Positions 28,287 through 37,332 of a stretch of 64,000 nucleotides of DNA are shown here, piece after piece. Below the pieces are notes generated by a model, which had not been told where the DNA came from, made no database searches, and saw only the letters and a program-made list of their open reading frames with translations. Origin of the DNA: Bacillus sp. SKDU12 (GTDB lineage: Bacteria > Bacillota > Bacilli > Bacillales > Bacillaceae); NCBI RefSeq assembly GCF_010093085.1, contig NZ_MSRC01000001.1, positions 124,001-188,000 on the forward strand, read 5' to 3'. Made by a program: the position numbers and the translations under genes. Position 1 is the stretch's first letter. Each line of letters begins with the position of its first letter.

Positions 28287-29003
28287 TGCCTGCGGTTCAT
28301 TCAGACACGCAAGCTCTTCTTCTGTAAGCTCACGGTATTCTCCTGGCGCAAGAGCAGGGTCCAAGGAAACCGGCCCCATCGAAAGCCGCTTCAAATATAT
28401 CACTTCATTGCCGACAGCCTTTGCCATCTGCTTAACCTGATGGTATTTTCCTTCTGTAATCGTCAAATATATCACGGTATTGCCGCTATCGTTTGCTTTG
28501 ATTTCCGCTTTTGCCGGCTTTGTTTTATAGCCGCCTTCTATGTAGACACCCGCTTCCAAATCGGACATGTCCTCAGATGAAATCTGTGATGTTAAATGGA
28601 CTTCATACGTTTTTGGAACATGTTTTTTAGGCGATAGAAGCCGATGTGCGAGCTGTCCGTCATTTGTGAGCAGCAAAAAGCCCTCTGTATCCTTATCAAG
28701 CCTGCCTGCCGGAAATGGCTCAAATCTCATCTCTTCCGGCGTCAACAGATCAACCACTGTTTGCTGGCGGCTGTCCTCCGTCGCCGACAGCACTCCCTGC
28801 GGCTTATTCATCATGAGATAAATGAACTCACGATAATCAACCGGATCTCCGTAAACGGTAACCTCCTGAGCAGCAGGATCAACGTGTGTCTTTACGTCTT
28901 TGGCCATTTTGCCATCAATCATGACGGCACCCGCCTTCACAACGGCTTTGACCTCTTTTCTTGAACCATATCCGCTGTTGGCAAGCAGCTTATCAAGCCT
29001 CAT
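28284..29003 (-). CDS. ytzG: YtzG (RsuA-like), 16S rRNA pseudouridine synthase
   Basis: Protein of 239 residues. The N-terminal S4 RNA-binding domain (MRLDKLLANSGYGSRKEVKA, residues 1-60) is followed by a TruA/RsuA-type pseudouridine synthase domain. The catalytic Asp is in AGRLDKDTEGFLLLTNDG, and EGKYHQVKQMAKAVG is the RsuA/RluB-class motif. It converts a uridine of small-subunit rRNA to pseudouridine; U516 by analogy with E. coli RsuA. The start at 29003 follows AAAGGAGAG; an in-frame extension overlaps ytgP and has no ribosome site. It lies 64 bases downstream of ytgP, probably cotranscribed. Confidence 0.93.
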   Translation of the reverse strand: MRLDKLLANSGYGSRKEVKAVVKAGAVMIDGKMAKDVKTHVDPAAQEVTVYGDPVDYREFIYLMMNKPQGVLSATEDSRQQTVVDLLTPEEMRFEPFPAGRLDKDTEGFLLLTNDGQLAHRLLSPKKHVPKTYEVHLTSQISSEDMSDLEAGVYIEGGYKTKPAKAEIKANDSGNTVIYLTITEGKYHQVKQMAKAVGNEVIYLKRLSMGPVSLDPALAPGEYRELTEEELACLNEPQA

Positions 29004-29067
29004 CCCTAATCTCTCCTTTATAAAAGAAAGCCCGCAGCATGCGAGCTCTCCGTTTCTTATGTTTTGT

Positions 29068-30705
29068 TCATCGGCCGGCATGTTTGCCTCTCTTTAAGAA
29101 CCCGGGCAAACGCCGTCCCACTATTTTCTGCAAAAATCCTAATCGGTAGCTGCAATATAAATAAACAGCTCCGCCAACAGCCGCAGCGATCACCACAACT
29201 GCTGCAGCCTGCACCTGGCCATCTTGGTAAGAAATGAAGAAACTTAATACCCATTGGACGATTTTCACAGCTATACCCATGATGGCTGACAAGACCAGCA
29301 TCAGAACAGTCCGTTTGATTAATATGTTATACGAATAGCCTGCATGGCGTTTAATCATGATAAATCCGTATAAAAGCGAAGCGATATATCCAAGCGCTGT
29401 CGCTAAAATCGCACCGTCAGCCTGCATCAGCTTGATCAGCGGCACATTCAGCACAAGCTTAATTACGACGCCGATCACAAGGCTGACAACCGCAAATTTT
29501 TGTTTATTGATGCCTTGCAGGATAGCTGCATTAACCGTAAATAAAGAGAACAAAATCGCAACTGGTGAATACCAGAGCAAAATGTTTGCCCCCAGCTCAG
29601 GATGAAGGCTCTCTGATCCGTAAAAGAACGTATACGTCGGTCCTGCCAATAGGGAGATCCCTACAACAGCTGGAATGATTAAAAACAGGATCGTCTGCAT
29701 CGTTTGATTGATCTGCTGATTCAGCAGCTTGTAGTTTGCGCTTGTAAACGATTCAGTAATCGTTGGAATTAATGTCAGACCGAAAGCCGTTGCAAGGGAA
29801 ACCGGAATCATCACGAGCTTCTGCACATACAAGGTAAGAATCGCCAGCATATCTTGGCTGATGGCCTGATGGCCGGCTTCAATCATCGCTTTGTTAAATG
29901 TATTTGTATCAATATAATTATACAAAGGGATGGCTAGTCCGACAAAAACGTACGGAGCGGCATAGCTGAACAGTTCGAGAAACATTTTCTTATAGCTTAA
30001 GTTTGCTGTCGGCCCCGTATTCGGCATCATCGCCAACAAGCCGCCCTTCCGTTTGTTCCAATACATATACAGCACAATCAGGCCTCCGAAGGCGCCTATC
30101 AGCGCTGCGAAGGTTGCATAGCCGACAGCGATCACAAGACCGCCGTTAAAAACCTTCAAAATCAAGAAAGTCGCACTCAATAAAAAGATGATCCGGACAA
30201 TCTGTTCAACGACTTGGGAAACAGCTGTCGGCCCCATCATTTGGTGCCCTTGGAAGAAACCGCGGACAAGGCTCATAATCGGCACGACCAGAAGTGCTAA
30301 GCTGACCATGCGGATGACATAGACAACATGATCAATGGTCAGGCCGTTATTATCCTTTCCTCCCAGCGATATTTCCGCAAAAAACGGAGCGGATAAATAC
30401 AGGATGAAAAAGGCAACCATTCCTGTGACAAGCATAACCGACATGCCGGCCTTGAGCATTTTTCTGCTTGTTTCATAATCCCCTTTGGAATTATATTTGG
30501 AAACAAATTTAGAAACGGCCGCGGGAAATCCCATCGTAGCAATATTCAAAAATAAAGTATATTGGTTGTATCCATATTGAAATAATGCACCGCCTGTCGC
30601 CCCGACCATAATGCTGAAGGGAATTAAATAGACCATTCCCAGAATCCGCGATATATATGTACCGAGCGTTAATACAAACGTGCCTCTTAACAGTTTGCTT
30701 GACAT
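29068..30705 (-). CDS. ytgP: YtgP (MurJ), lipid II flippase
   Basis: Polytopic membrane protein of 545 residues with about 14 transmembrane segments in the MOP superfamily (MurJ/MviN and polysaccharide exporter branch). It begins MSSKLLRGTFVLTLGTYISR; conserved features include FQYGYNQYTLFLNIATMGFP and the charged residues of the central cavity (SKFVSKYNSKGDYETSRKM). The B. subtilis protein flips the peptidoglycan precursor lipid II across the membrane and is redundant with Amj. Upstream of ytzG, divergent from ytfP. Confidence 0.94.
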   Translation of the reverse strand: MSSKLLRGTFVLTLGTYISRILGMVYLIPFSIMVGATGGALFQYGYNQYTLFLNIATMGFPAAVSKFVSKYNSKGDYETSRKMLKAGMSVMLVTGMVAFFILYLSAPFFAEISLGGKDNNGLTIDHVVYVIRMVSLALLVVPIMSLVRGFFQGHQMMGPTAVSQVVEQIVRIIFLLSATFLILKVFNGGLVIAVGYATFAALIGAFGGLIVLYMYWNKRKGGLLAMMPNTGPTANLSYKKMFLELFSYAAPYVFVGLAIPLYNYIDTNTFNKAMIEAGHQAISQDMLAILTLYVQKLVMIPVSLATAFGLTLIPTITESFTSANYKLLNQQINQTMQTILFLIIPAVVGISLLAGPTYTFFYGSESLHPELGANILLWYSPVAILFSLFTVNAAILQGINKQKFAVVSLVIGVVIKLVLNVPLIKLMQADGAILATALGYIASLLYGFIMIKRHAGYSYNILIKRTVLMLVLSAIMGIAVKIVQWVLSFFISYQDGQVQAAAVVVIAAAVGGAVYLYCSYRLGFLQKIVGRRLPGFLKRGKHAGR

Positions 30706-30910
30706 GTTTCTTCATCACCATTTTCTACGAAGATTCAACTTTTCTATTTTACCACAACTGGGCATTTAGACGGTAATAAATACAAAAGCAATCTTGTGAA
30801 CGATTCAGGTTCGCGGCAAAAGACGTTTAAGGAGAGGCTTTCTTTCGCTATAATAGTACTGTGAACGGAGTGTTCGCAGACGAAATGGAAATAGAAAGTT
30901 GATGATAAAA

Positions 30911-32173
30911 ATGAAACAATATGACGTAATCGTAATCGGCGGAGGCCCTTCAGGCTTAATGGCCGCAATCGCAGCGGGAGAACAGGGCGCAGAGGTTTTG
31001 CTGATTGATAAAGGAAATAAATTAGGCAGAAAACTCGCGATTTCAGGCGGAGGCCGCTGTAATGTGACGAACCGGCTTCCTGTTGAGGAAATTATTAAGC
31101 ACATCCCCGGCAATGGGCGGTTTTTATACAGTGCATTTTCTGAATTCAGTAATGAAGACATTATCAATTTTTTTGAAAATCTTGGCATTCAATTGAAGGA
31201 AGAGGATCATGGCCGGATGTTTCCTGTGACTGATAAAGCCCAAAGTGTCGTTGACGCCCTGTTAAATAGGCTGAAACAGCTTCGTGTAACGATCAGAACG
31301 AATGAGAAAATAAAATCTGTCGTCTATGAAGATGGGCAAGCAGCAGGAATTGTGACGAATAACGGCGAAATGCTCCACAGTCAGGCAGTCATTATCGCTG
31401 TTGGCGGTAAAAGTGTGCCTCACACCGGAAGCACAGGAGACGGCTATGAATGGGCTGAAGCTGCGGGTCATACTATAACAGAACTATTTCCGACAGAGGT
31501 TCCCGTCACATCTGAAGAACCGTTCATCAAGCAAAAAACACTTCAGGGCTTATCATTAAGAGATGTCGCTGTCAGTGTGCTCAATAAAAAAGGCAAACCA
31601 ATCATCACTCATAAAATGGATATGCTATTTACCCATTTCGGCCTCTCAGGACCTGCCATTCTCAGATGCAGCCAATTTGTCGTGAAAGAGCTGAAAAAAC
31701 AGCCGCAAGTTCCGATCAAAATTGATTTGTATCCGGATATCAATGAAGAAACACTATTTCAAAAAATGTACAAAGAACTGAAGGAAGCACCGAAAAAAGC
31801 TATTAAAAACGTACTGAAACCTTGGATGCAGGAGCGCTACCTCCTCTTCTTGCTTGAAAAAAACAGCATCTCTCCGAACGTATCTTTTTCTGAGCTGCCG
31901 AAGGACCCTTTCAGACAATTTGTAAAGGACTGCAAGCAGTTTACCGTCCTCGCAAACGGCACATTGTCTCTTGATAAAGCTTTTGTCACGGGAGGCGGGG
32001 TATCTGTTAAAGAAATTGACCCGAAAAAGATGGCTTCTAAAAAAATGGATGGGCTTTATTTTTGCGGTGAAATTCTGGATATCCACGGATACACAGGAGG
32101 ATATAATATTACCTCGGCCCTTGTAACCGGAAGGCTTGCCGGACTCAATGCCGGCCGCTTCGCCCGCTCTTGA
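30911..32173 (+). CDS. ytfP: YtfP, HI0933-type flavoprotein
   Basis: FAD/NAD(P)-dependent oxidoreductase-like protein of 420 residues. The N-terminal Rossmann loop is [20 protein letters not shown], followed by [17 protein letters not shown], the HI0933/BaiN family signature. Near the C-terminus [16 protein letters not shown] and [18 protein letters not shown] complete the FAD site. The reaction is unknown. The exact start is ambiguous: ATG 30911 gives the usual length, while TTG 30899 and ATG 30902 are in frame, and none has a strong ribosome site. TATAAT at 30849 is a likely -10. Confidence 0.92.
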   Translation: MKQYDVIVIGGGPSGLMAAIAAGEQGAEVLLIDKGNKLGRKLAISGGGRCNVTNRLPVEEIIKHIPGNGRFLYSAFSEFSNEDIINFFENLGIQLKEEDHGRMFPVTDKAQSVVDALLNRLKQLRVTIRTNEKIKSVVYEDGQAAGIVTNNGEMLHSQAVIIAVGGKSVPHTGSTGDGYEWAEAAGHTITELFPTEVPVTSEEPFIKQKTLQGLSLRDVAVSVLNKKGKPIITHKMDMLFTHFGLSGPAILRCSQFVVKELKKQPQVPIKIDLYPDINEETLFQKMYKELKEAPKKAIKNVLKPWMQERYLLFLLEKNSISPNVSFSELPKDPFRQFVKDCKQFTVLANGTLSLDKAFVTGGGVSVKEIDPKKMASKKMDGLYFCGEILDIHGYTGGYNITSALVTGRLAGLNAGRFARS

Positions 32174-32216
32174 CCGCCTTTTCAATTTGTTTCCAAACGC
32201 TGAATATTTGAAAATT

Positions 32217-32271
32217 CCCCGCATTCATGGTAGGGTGAGACTTGTTTTGTTTCACCTGATTGCGGGGTAAT
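32217..32271. other. Long hairpin between ytfP and opuD
   Basis: CCCCGCA (32217-32223) pairs with TGCGGGG (32261-32267), with an inner stem AGGGTGA/TCACCT. It could terminate ytfP, though only a weak T run (TAATTTT) follows, or act as a leader structure of opuD, whose start is about 95 bases downstream. Confidence 0.6.
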
Positions 32272-32361
32272 TTTAAGAGAGGAATGATCTGCCAGCGTAC
32301 GACCATACTAAGCCTGCGAGCAAATATAGGCGTACATAAAAAATTTAGAGGGTGAGAATAG

Positions 32362-33897
32362 TTGAAAAATATATCTAGTGTATTTTGGATTGTGATTGTA
32401 ATCACAGCTGCCGCTGTATTGTGGGGCGTTGTATCTCCTGACAGCCTGCAAAACGTATCCCAATCCGCACAAGCATTTATCACCAATTCGTTTGGCTGGT
32501 ACTATCTTTTGGTTGTTTCATTATTTGTCGGGTTCTGTCTCTTCTTGATTTTCAGCCCGATCGGAAAAATTAAACTCGGAAAGCCCGATGAAAAACCGGA
32601 ATTCGGGTTATTATCATGGTTTGCCATGCTGTTCAGCGCAGGCATGGGAATTGGCTTAGTATTCTACGGTGCGGCTGAACCGATCAGCCATTACGCAATT
32701 AGCTCTCCATCAGGTGAAACAGAAACCCCCCAAGCCTTTAGAGATGCGCTCCGCTATACGTTTTTCCACTGGGGTCTGCACGCTTGGGCAATTTATGCCG
32801 TTGTAGCATTATGTATCGCTTATTTCCAATTTCGAAAAGGCGCTCCAGGATTGATCAGCAGCACGCTATCACCGATTCTCGGTGATAAAGTAAACGGCCC
32901 GATCGGCAAATTGATTGACTGTATTGCCGTTTTTGCCACAGTTGTCGGCGTAGCGACAAGTCTTGGTATCGGAGCGACTCAAATCAATGGCGGATTAAAT
33001 TACTTATTTGGGATACCAAATAACTTTCTCGTTCAATTGATTTTAATAACTGTTGTTACGATCATTTTCTTGGTTTCTTCGTGGAGCGGACTCGGTAAAG
33101 GCATGAAGTATTTGAGCAACACCAATATGATAATAGCCGGACTGTTAATGCTGTTTGTTCTGTTCGTCGGGCCTACAATACTGATTATGAACTCATTTAC
33201 AGACTCAATCGGACAGTATATCCAAAATATCGTGCAAATGAGCTTCAGACTGGTCCCATACGATCCTGGAAAACGTGAATGGATTAACAGCTGGACGATT
33301 TTCTATTGGGCATGGTGGATTTCCTGGTCTCCATTTGTCGGCATCTTCATTGCCCGGGTATCCAGGGGACGGACGATCCGAGAATTTTTGATCGGTGTTC
33401 TGGTAACACCATGTATTCTCGCGTTCCTATGGTTCTCTATCTTTGGCGTATCGGCTATGGATCTTCAGCAAAGTGGCACATTCAATGTAGCGAATCTGTC
33501 AACTGAAACAATGCTGTTCGGAACACTTGACCACTATCCGCTGACGATGTTGACATCTATTTTGTCATTGATCTTGATTGCTGTATTCTTTATTACGTCT
33601 GCTGACTCTGCAACATTTGTACTCGGCATGCAGACGACATACGGCTCTTTGAACCCAGCCAATTCAGTAAAATTCAGCTGGGGTATCATTCAATCTGCAA
33701 TGGCTGCTGTTCTCTTGTATTCCGGCGGACTTGCCGCCTTGCAAAACACAGCGATTCTGGCAGCACTGCCGTTTTCTATCGTTATTCTGCTGATGATTGC
33801 CGCTCTCTATAAATCGCTCTCAAAAGAACGAAGAGAGATCAAAAAAGCGGAAAAAATCGATAAACCAAGAAGTCCAAGAGTGAAAAAAGCATACTAA
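32362..33897 (+). CDS. opuD: OpuD, glycine betaine transporter (BCCT)
   Basis: Secondary transporter of 511 residues in the betaine/carnitine/choline family, importing glycine betaine with sodium for osmoprotection. It has about 12 membrane segments. Characteristic motifs are [20 protein letters not shown] (glycine-rich, TM3) and [20 protein letters not shown] followed by SRGRTIREF, the tryptophan-rich substrate box and BCCT signature. It starts with TTG at 32362, preceded by GAGGGTGAG. The C-terminal tail is rich in Lys/Arg and Glu, as expected for osmosensing family members. Confidence 0.97.
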   Translation: MKNISSVFWIVIVITAAAVLWGVVSPDSLQNVSQSAQAFITNSFGWYYLLVVSLFVGFCLFLIFSPIGKIKLGKPDEKPEFGLLSWFAMLFSAGMGIGLVFYGAAEPISHYAISSPSGETETPQAFRDALRYTFFHWGLHAWAIYAVVALCIAYFQFRKGAPGLISSTLSPILGDKVNGPIGKLIDCIAVFATVVGVATSLGIGATQINGGLNYLFGIPNNFLVQLILITVVTIIFLVSSWSGLGKGMKYLSNTNMIIAGLLMLFVLFVGPTILIMNSFTDSIGQYIQNIVQMSFRLVPYDPGKREWINSWTIFYWAWWISWSPFVGIFIARVSRGRTIREFLIGVLVTPCILAFLWFSIFGVSAMDLQQSGTFNVANLSTETMLFGTLDHYPLTMLTSILSLILIAVFFITSADSATFVLGMQTTYGSLNPANSVKFSWGIIQSAMAAVLLYSGGLAALQNTAILAALPFSIVILLMIAALYKSLSKERREIKKAEKIDKPRSPRVKKAY

Positions 33898-33901
33898 CAA
33901 T

Positions 33902-33937
33902 AAAAAGAGCTTTCCGCCCTGGCGGAAAGCTCTTTTT
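33902..33937. terminator. Bidirectional terminator between opuD and cse60
   Basis: AAAAAGAGCTTTCCGCC-ct-GGCGGAAAGCTCTTTTT is a perfect 17-bp stem overlapping the last codon of cse60. Confidence 0.93.
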
Positions 33938-34118
33938 ATTTGCGATATAATATAAGGGCGGAAAAACAGTAAAGCTGCTCACCGTCTGGGTCGCACGCCG
34001 CCGACACCGTATATTTGATATCAATTAGCTGCTCCTCCGATATCCCTTTTAAAAATGAATTGATTTCCGTTTGTAAGTCTTTTTCATGCTCTTCATCAAA
34101 AACTGCTACCTTCATCAT
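33936..34118 (-). CDS. yteV: Cse60 (YteV), sporulation-specific small protein
   Basis: Acidic protein of 60 residues (MMKVAVFDEEHEKDLQTEIN), matching the size of Cse60. In B. subtilis this gene is transcribed by sigma-E in the mother cell during sporulation; its function is unknown. The ribosome site AAAGGAGAG precedes the first ATG. I could not place a sigma-E promoter with confidence in the short upstream region. In 168 the yteUTSRQP pectin genes follow here; in this window the next gene is bioB. Confidence 0.88.
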   Translation of the reverse strand: MMKVAVFDEEHEKDLQTEINSFLKGISEEQLIDIKYTVSAACDPDGEQLYCFSALILYRK

Positions 34119-34264
34119 CTTATCCGCTCTCCTTTCTCTATCAATCTATTCCTGTTGGAACAGCGTTATGATAGAGAAATGATCATCATCTCATATTTGA
34201 ATAAATCCCCCTTTATAGGGTGAACGGCGCGTGAAGTGTTGAACATGCACTCTCCTTTCTGTTC

Positions 34265-34298
34265 AAAATAAAAGCAATCGGCATCACGGCGATTGCTT
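34265..34298 (-). terminator. Terminator after bioB
   Basis: AGCAATCG and CGATTGCT pair with a short internal loop and are followed on the minus strand by TTTATTTT, 20 bases past the bioB stop codon. The truncated bio operon thus ends here; no bioI or ytbQ follows. Confidence 0.8.
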
Positions 34299-34316
34299 GT
34301 TGACTCTCTCGGCTTC

Positions 34317-35315
34317 TCAATTAAAGCTGGCCTTCATTTCTTCGACTGATTCGACCTCAAAGCCTAAATCATTCAGCATTTTATGGTCCTCCGTCTCCTC
34401 TTGTCCGGCAGTTGTTAAGTAATCACCGACAAAAATAGAGTTAGCGGCGTAAAGCCCTAATGGCTGCAATGAGCGGAGATTGACCTCTCTTCCTCCGGAA
34501 ATGCGAATTTCTTTCGACGGGTTGATAAAACGAAACAGCGCCAGCACTTTTAAACAATATAATGGGTTTAATGCGTTAATGCCTTCTAAAGGTGTGCCGT
34601 CAATCGCGTGCAAAAAATTCACCGGAATGGAATCCGCGTCAAGCGCCTTTAAGCTTTTGGCAATATCAATCACGTCCTGTTTCGTCTCCTTCATCCCAAT
34701 AATGGCGCCTGAACACGGAGACAGTCCCGATTCTTTGGCGATTTCAACCGTATTGACTCTGTCATCGTATGTATGTGAGGTCGTGATGTTTGGGTGGTTT
34801 CTCTCTGATGTGTTCACATTATGATTATAGCGATCTACTCCGGCTTCCTTGAGCCGCTTCGCCTGCTCTGGCTTTAATAGTCCAAGACACGCACAAACCT
34901 TTAGTCCATATGTCTGTTTAATATCCTGCACCGCGTCTGCGACCTGATCCACTTCTTTATTAGAGGGGCCTCTGCCGCTTGCCACGATGCAATACGTGCC
35001 GATATTCAGTTCGTGCGCGCGCTTTGCGCCTTCTAGAAGCGTTTCCTTATTCACCATCTGATAAGCCTGAATCGGCGCTTTTGAAATCACTGACTGTGAA
35101 CAATAGCCGCAGTTTTCCGGACAGAGTCCAGATTTCGCATTCATAATCATATTGAGCTTTACTTTTTTACCGTAAAAGTGTTTTCTGATTTGAAAAGCTC
35201 CGTGCAGCAAAAGAAAAATATCTTCATCTGGACAGTTTAATATAGAAAGCGCTTCTCCGTTGGTCACTTCTGCTCCAGCAAGCACCCGGTCTGCGAGTTC
35301 CATCCATTGATTCAT
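34317..35315 (-). CDS. bioB: BioB, biotin synthase
   Basis: Radical SAM enzyme of 332 residues that inserts sulfur into dethiobiotin. The [4Fe-4S]-SAM motif CPENCGYC is intact near residues 68-75 (NAKSGLCPENCGYCSQ). Other conserved elements are GTYCIVASGRGPSNKEVD, CACLGLLKPEQ, DRYNHNVNTSERNH, and FRFINPSKEIRISGGREVN, which holds the Arg ligand of the second cluster. The start at 35315 has GGAGGT seven bases upstream; the in-frame ATG just before it is too close. No bioA, bioF, bioD, bioI or complete bioW is present, so it is the only intact gene of this operon, behind the bio promoter. Confidence 0.96.
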   Translation of the reverse strand: MNQWMELADRVLAGAEVTNGEALSILNCPDEDIFLLLHGAFQIRKHFYGKKVKLNMIMNAKSGLCPENCGYCSQSVISKAPIQAYQMVNKETLLEGAKRAHELNIGTYCIVASGRGPSNKEVDQVADAVQDIKQTYGLKVCACLGLLKPEQAKRLKEAGVDRYNHNVNTSERNHPNITTSHTYDDRVNTVEIAKESGLSPCSGAIIGMKETKQDVIDIAKSLKALDADSIPVNFLHAIDGTPLEGINALNPLYCLKVLALFRFINPSKEIRISGGREVNLRSLQPLGLYAANSIFVGDYLTTAGQEETEDHKMLNDLGFEVESVEEMKASFN

Positions 35316-35394
35316 TCTCATACCTCCACTTGATTCATAGTAATCATAATGTAGAACCGTTTTGCTTTCATCGATCATACTTGCATGAGATGAC

Positions 35395-35503
35395 CTATGT
35401 ATAGAGTGTGCGCTTCATCTCATGGCAGGGAATCAGCCGTTCTCCGCCGGACATATGCTTTCCGCCATCATCATCTGACACTGTAAAATGTTTCTTCTTG
35501 TAT
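35395..35503 (-). pseudogene. bioW: bioW 5' remnant
   Basis: Frames after the bio promoter read IQEETFYSV and, one frame over, DDDGGKHMSGGERLIPCHEM then KRTLYT and a stop. These match the first ~40 residues of pimeloyl-CoA synthetase BioW as I recall it (MQEETFYSV...DGGKHISGGERLIP...). The start codon has mutated from ATG to ATA at 35501-35503, a frameshift follows, and the remaining ~220 codons are deleted. It now serves as the untranslated leader of bioB. Confidence 0.85.
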
Positions 35504-35526
35504 ATCGAAAATCACTTCCTGTCATT

Positions 35527-35556
35527 TTGTTAACTATTTAAAAAAAAGGTTAACAA
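35527..35556. promoter_or_regulatory. BirA operator (bioO)
   Basis: TTGTTAAC, a 14-base spacer and GTTAACAA form a perfect inverted repeat, the Bacillus BirA operator pattern. Biotin-bound BirA would repress from here. It overlaps the expected transcription start of the promoter at 35562-35590 and is 212 bases upstream of bioB. Confidence 0.88.
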
Positions 35557-35561
35557 TTAAA

Positions 35562-35590
35562 ATACTATTATTCACACATGATTCTGTCAA
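35562..35590 (-). promoter_or_regulatory. bio promoter (sigma-A)
   Basis: TTGACA (35585-35590), a 17-base spacer and TAGTAT (35562-35567) on the minus strand. This is a strong sigma-A promoter reading through the BirA operator and the bioW relic into bioB. Confidence 0.82.
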
Positions 35591-35649
35591 TATAAGATGT
35601 CTTCTTTATGTCCATATTGCTGAGGGCATTCTCATTTATTATCAGCTCC

Positions 35650-35984
35650 AAAGTCGTACAACAGTATTGGAGGGTTAAGCAGTTTGATATTGTCATGCTC
35701 ACCGCAGGCGGCTTCGGCACTGCGGCCGTTTATATATGCGTTGTATTTCAAACAGCAGGATGCAGGATATGCCGCAACACAAGGCCTCTCTATGGCATTT
35801 ATCATTTTGATCATCAGCCTTTGCACGCTTGCGTACGTTAAAGAAATGGGCTGAAAGCCGGCCGCAAAAAACGCATTTAGTTGCGGCAGCTGCACTCAGG
35901 CAATCCTTGTTGATGGTCACGCTGTTTTTGACGCTGCAAAAATACTTTATTGTCAGCTTTTTATCCAGAGCGGTAAAGAGATCA
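35650..35984 (+). pseudogene. Fused remnants of melD and melC (sugar ABC permeases)
   Basis: Directly before melA, broken frames match the ends of two sugar ABC permeases. First comes KQFDIVMLTAGGFGTAAV then, after a frameshift, FIYALYFKQQDAGYAATQGL and SMAFIILIISLCTLAYVKEMG with a stop at 35852. This is the typical C-terminus of an AmyD/MelD-type permease. A second piece, LLMVTLFLTLQKYFIVSFLS then RAVK, is the C-terminal signature of an AmyC/MelC-type permease (LQKYFI...GAVKG). In 168 this site holds msmR-msmE-melD-melC-melA. Only these tails remain. Confidence 0.82.
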
Positions 35985-36003
35985 TATGAAAGGAAGAAGC
36001 CAT

Positions 36004-37302
36004 ATGAAAAAGATTACATTTATCGGTGCAGGGAGCACGGTTTTCGCTAAAAATGTTTTGGGAGACTGTTTGTTAACAGAAGCTCTTAATGGCTTTGAGT
36101 TCGCTCTTTTCGACATTAATCCAAAACGCCTGCAGGAATCCCAGCTCATGCTCGAAAATCTGAGAGACCGCTATAATCCAAGTGTGGCGATTAATAGCTA
36201 CGATGACAGAAAACTCGCCTTGCAGAATGCAAGCTATGTCATCAATGCAATTCAGGTTGGGGGGTATAAACCGAGCACAGTCATAGACTTTGAAATTCCG
36301 AAACGGTACGGGCTTCGTCAGACAATTGCCGACACAGTCGGCATCGGCGGGATCTTCAGATCACTTAGGACCATCCCGGTTTTATTTGATATCGCAAAAG
36401 ATATGGAGAAAATGTGCCCGAATGCGTGGTTTTTAAACTATACCAATCCTATGGCTTCTCTTACAGGCGCTATGCTTCGCTATACAAATATCAAAACAAT
36501 CGGGCTCTGCCACAGTGTTCAAGTATGCACAAAAAATTTATTTAAAGCTCTCGGAATGGAGCATAGCGGGATTGAGGAGCGCATCGCGGGCATCAATCAT
36601 ATGGCTTGGCTGTTGGAAGTCAAAAAAGACGGCGCAGATTTATATCCGGAAATCAAAAGGAGAGCAAAAGAAAAACAAAACACAAAGCATCATGATATGG
36701 TGCGGTTCGAATTGATGGATAAGTTCGGCTATTATGTCACGGAATCATCCGAACACAACGCAGAATATCATCCATACTTTATTAAACGAAATTATCCCGA
36801 GCTAATCAGCGAGCTGCAAATCCCGCTCGATGAATATCCGAGAAGATGCGTCAAACAGATTCAAAATTGGGAGAAAATGCGGGATGATATCGTTAACAAT
36901 AAAAACCTTGCACATAAACGCTCAAAGGAATACGGCTCAAGAATAATCGAAGCGATGGAAACGAACGAACCGTTCACCTTCGGAGGTAATGTCCTGAATA
37001 CAGGGCTGATTACCAATCTCCCTTCAAAAGCAGTTGTGGAAGTAACATGCGTCGCCGCCAGAAAAAAAATCACCCCGTGCTTCGCCGGAGTACTGCCTGA
37101 GCAGCTTGCAGCCTTAAACCGGACAAATATTAATACACAGCTAATGACAATCGAAGCGGCTGTCACTCGAAAAAAAGAAGCGGTTTATCAAGCCGCAATG
37201 CTTGATCCGCATACAAGCGCGGAGCTTTCCTTGAATGACATCATCTCTATGTGTGACGATTTATTTGCAGCGCACGGCAATTGGCTTCCGGAATATAAAT
37301 AA
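36004..37302 (+). CDS. melA: MelA, alpha-galactosidase (GH4)
   Basis: Family 4 glycosidase of 432 residues requiring NAD+ and a divalent metal. It hydrolyses alpha-1,6-galactosides such as melibiose and raffinose in the cytoplasm by a redox mechanism. The NAD loop is KKITFIGAGSTVFAKNVLGD; metal and catalytic residues are in ALFDINPKRLQES, WFLNYTNPMA, TIGLCHSVQ (Cys-His) and IAGINHMAW. The start at 36004 follows AAAGGAAGAAG; six more upstream codons are in frame. The permease genes that would import its substrates are reduced to fragments, and no clear promoter is visible. Confidence 0.94.
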   Translation: MKKITFIGAGSTVFAKNVLGDCLLTEALNGFEFALFDINPKRLQESQLMLENLRDRYNPSVAINSYDDRKLALQNASYVINAIQVGGYKPSTVIDFEIPKRYGLRQTIADTVGIGGIFRSLRTIPVLFDIAKDMEKMCPNAWFLNYTNPMASLTGAMLRYTNIKTIGLCHSVQVCTKNLFKALGMEHSGIEERIAGINHMAWLLEVKKDGADLYPEIKRRAKEKQNTKHHDMVRFELMDKFGYYVTESSEHNAEYHPYFIKRNYPELISELQIPLDEYPRRCVKQIQNWEKMRDDIVNNKNLAHKRSKEYGSRIIEAMETNEPFTFGGNVLNTGLITNLPSKAVVEVTCVAARKKITPCFAGVLPEQLAALNRTNINTQLMTIEAAVTRKKEAVYQAAMLDPHTSAELSLNDIISMCDDLFAAHGNWLPEYK

Positions 37303-37332
37303 AAAACTAGGGAAAATCCTTCCCTAGTTTTT
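37301..37332. terminator. Bidirectional terminator between melA and ytwF
   Basis: AAAACTAGGGAA-aatcc-TTCCCTAGTTTT, perfect stem overlapping the ytwF stop codon. Confidence 0.92.

Noticed and set aside
35316-35378. 21-codon N-terminal extension of bioB
   Set aside because: There is no ribosome site before it, and GGAGGT is correctly placed for the internal ATG at 35315, which matches known BioB N-termini.
35829-36050. 73-codon plus-strand frame ending inside melA
   Set aside because: Its useful part is the melC relic tail; the rest reads out of frame through the melA ribosome site and start.
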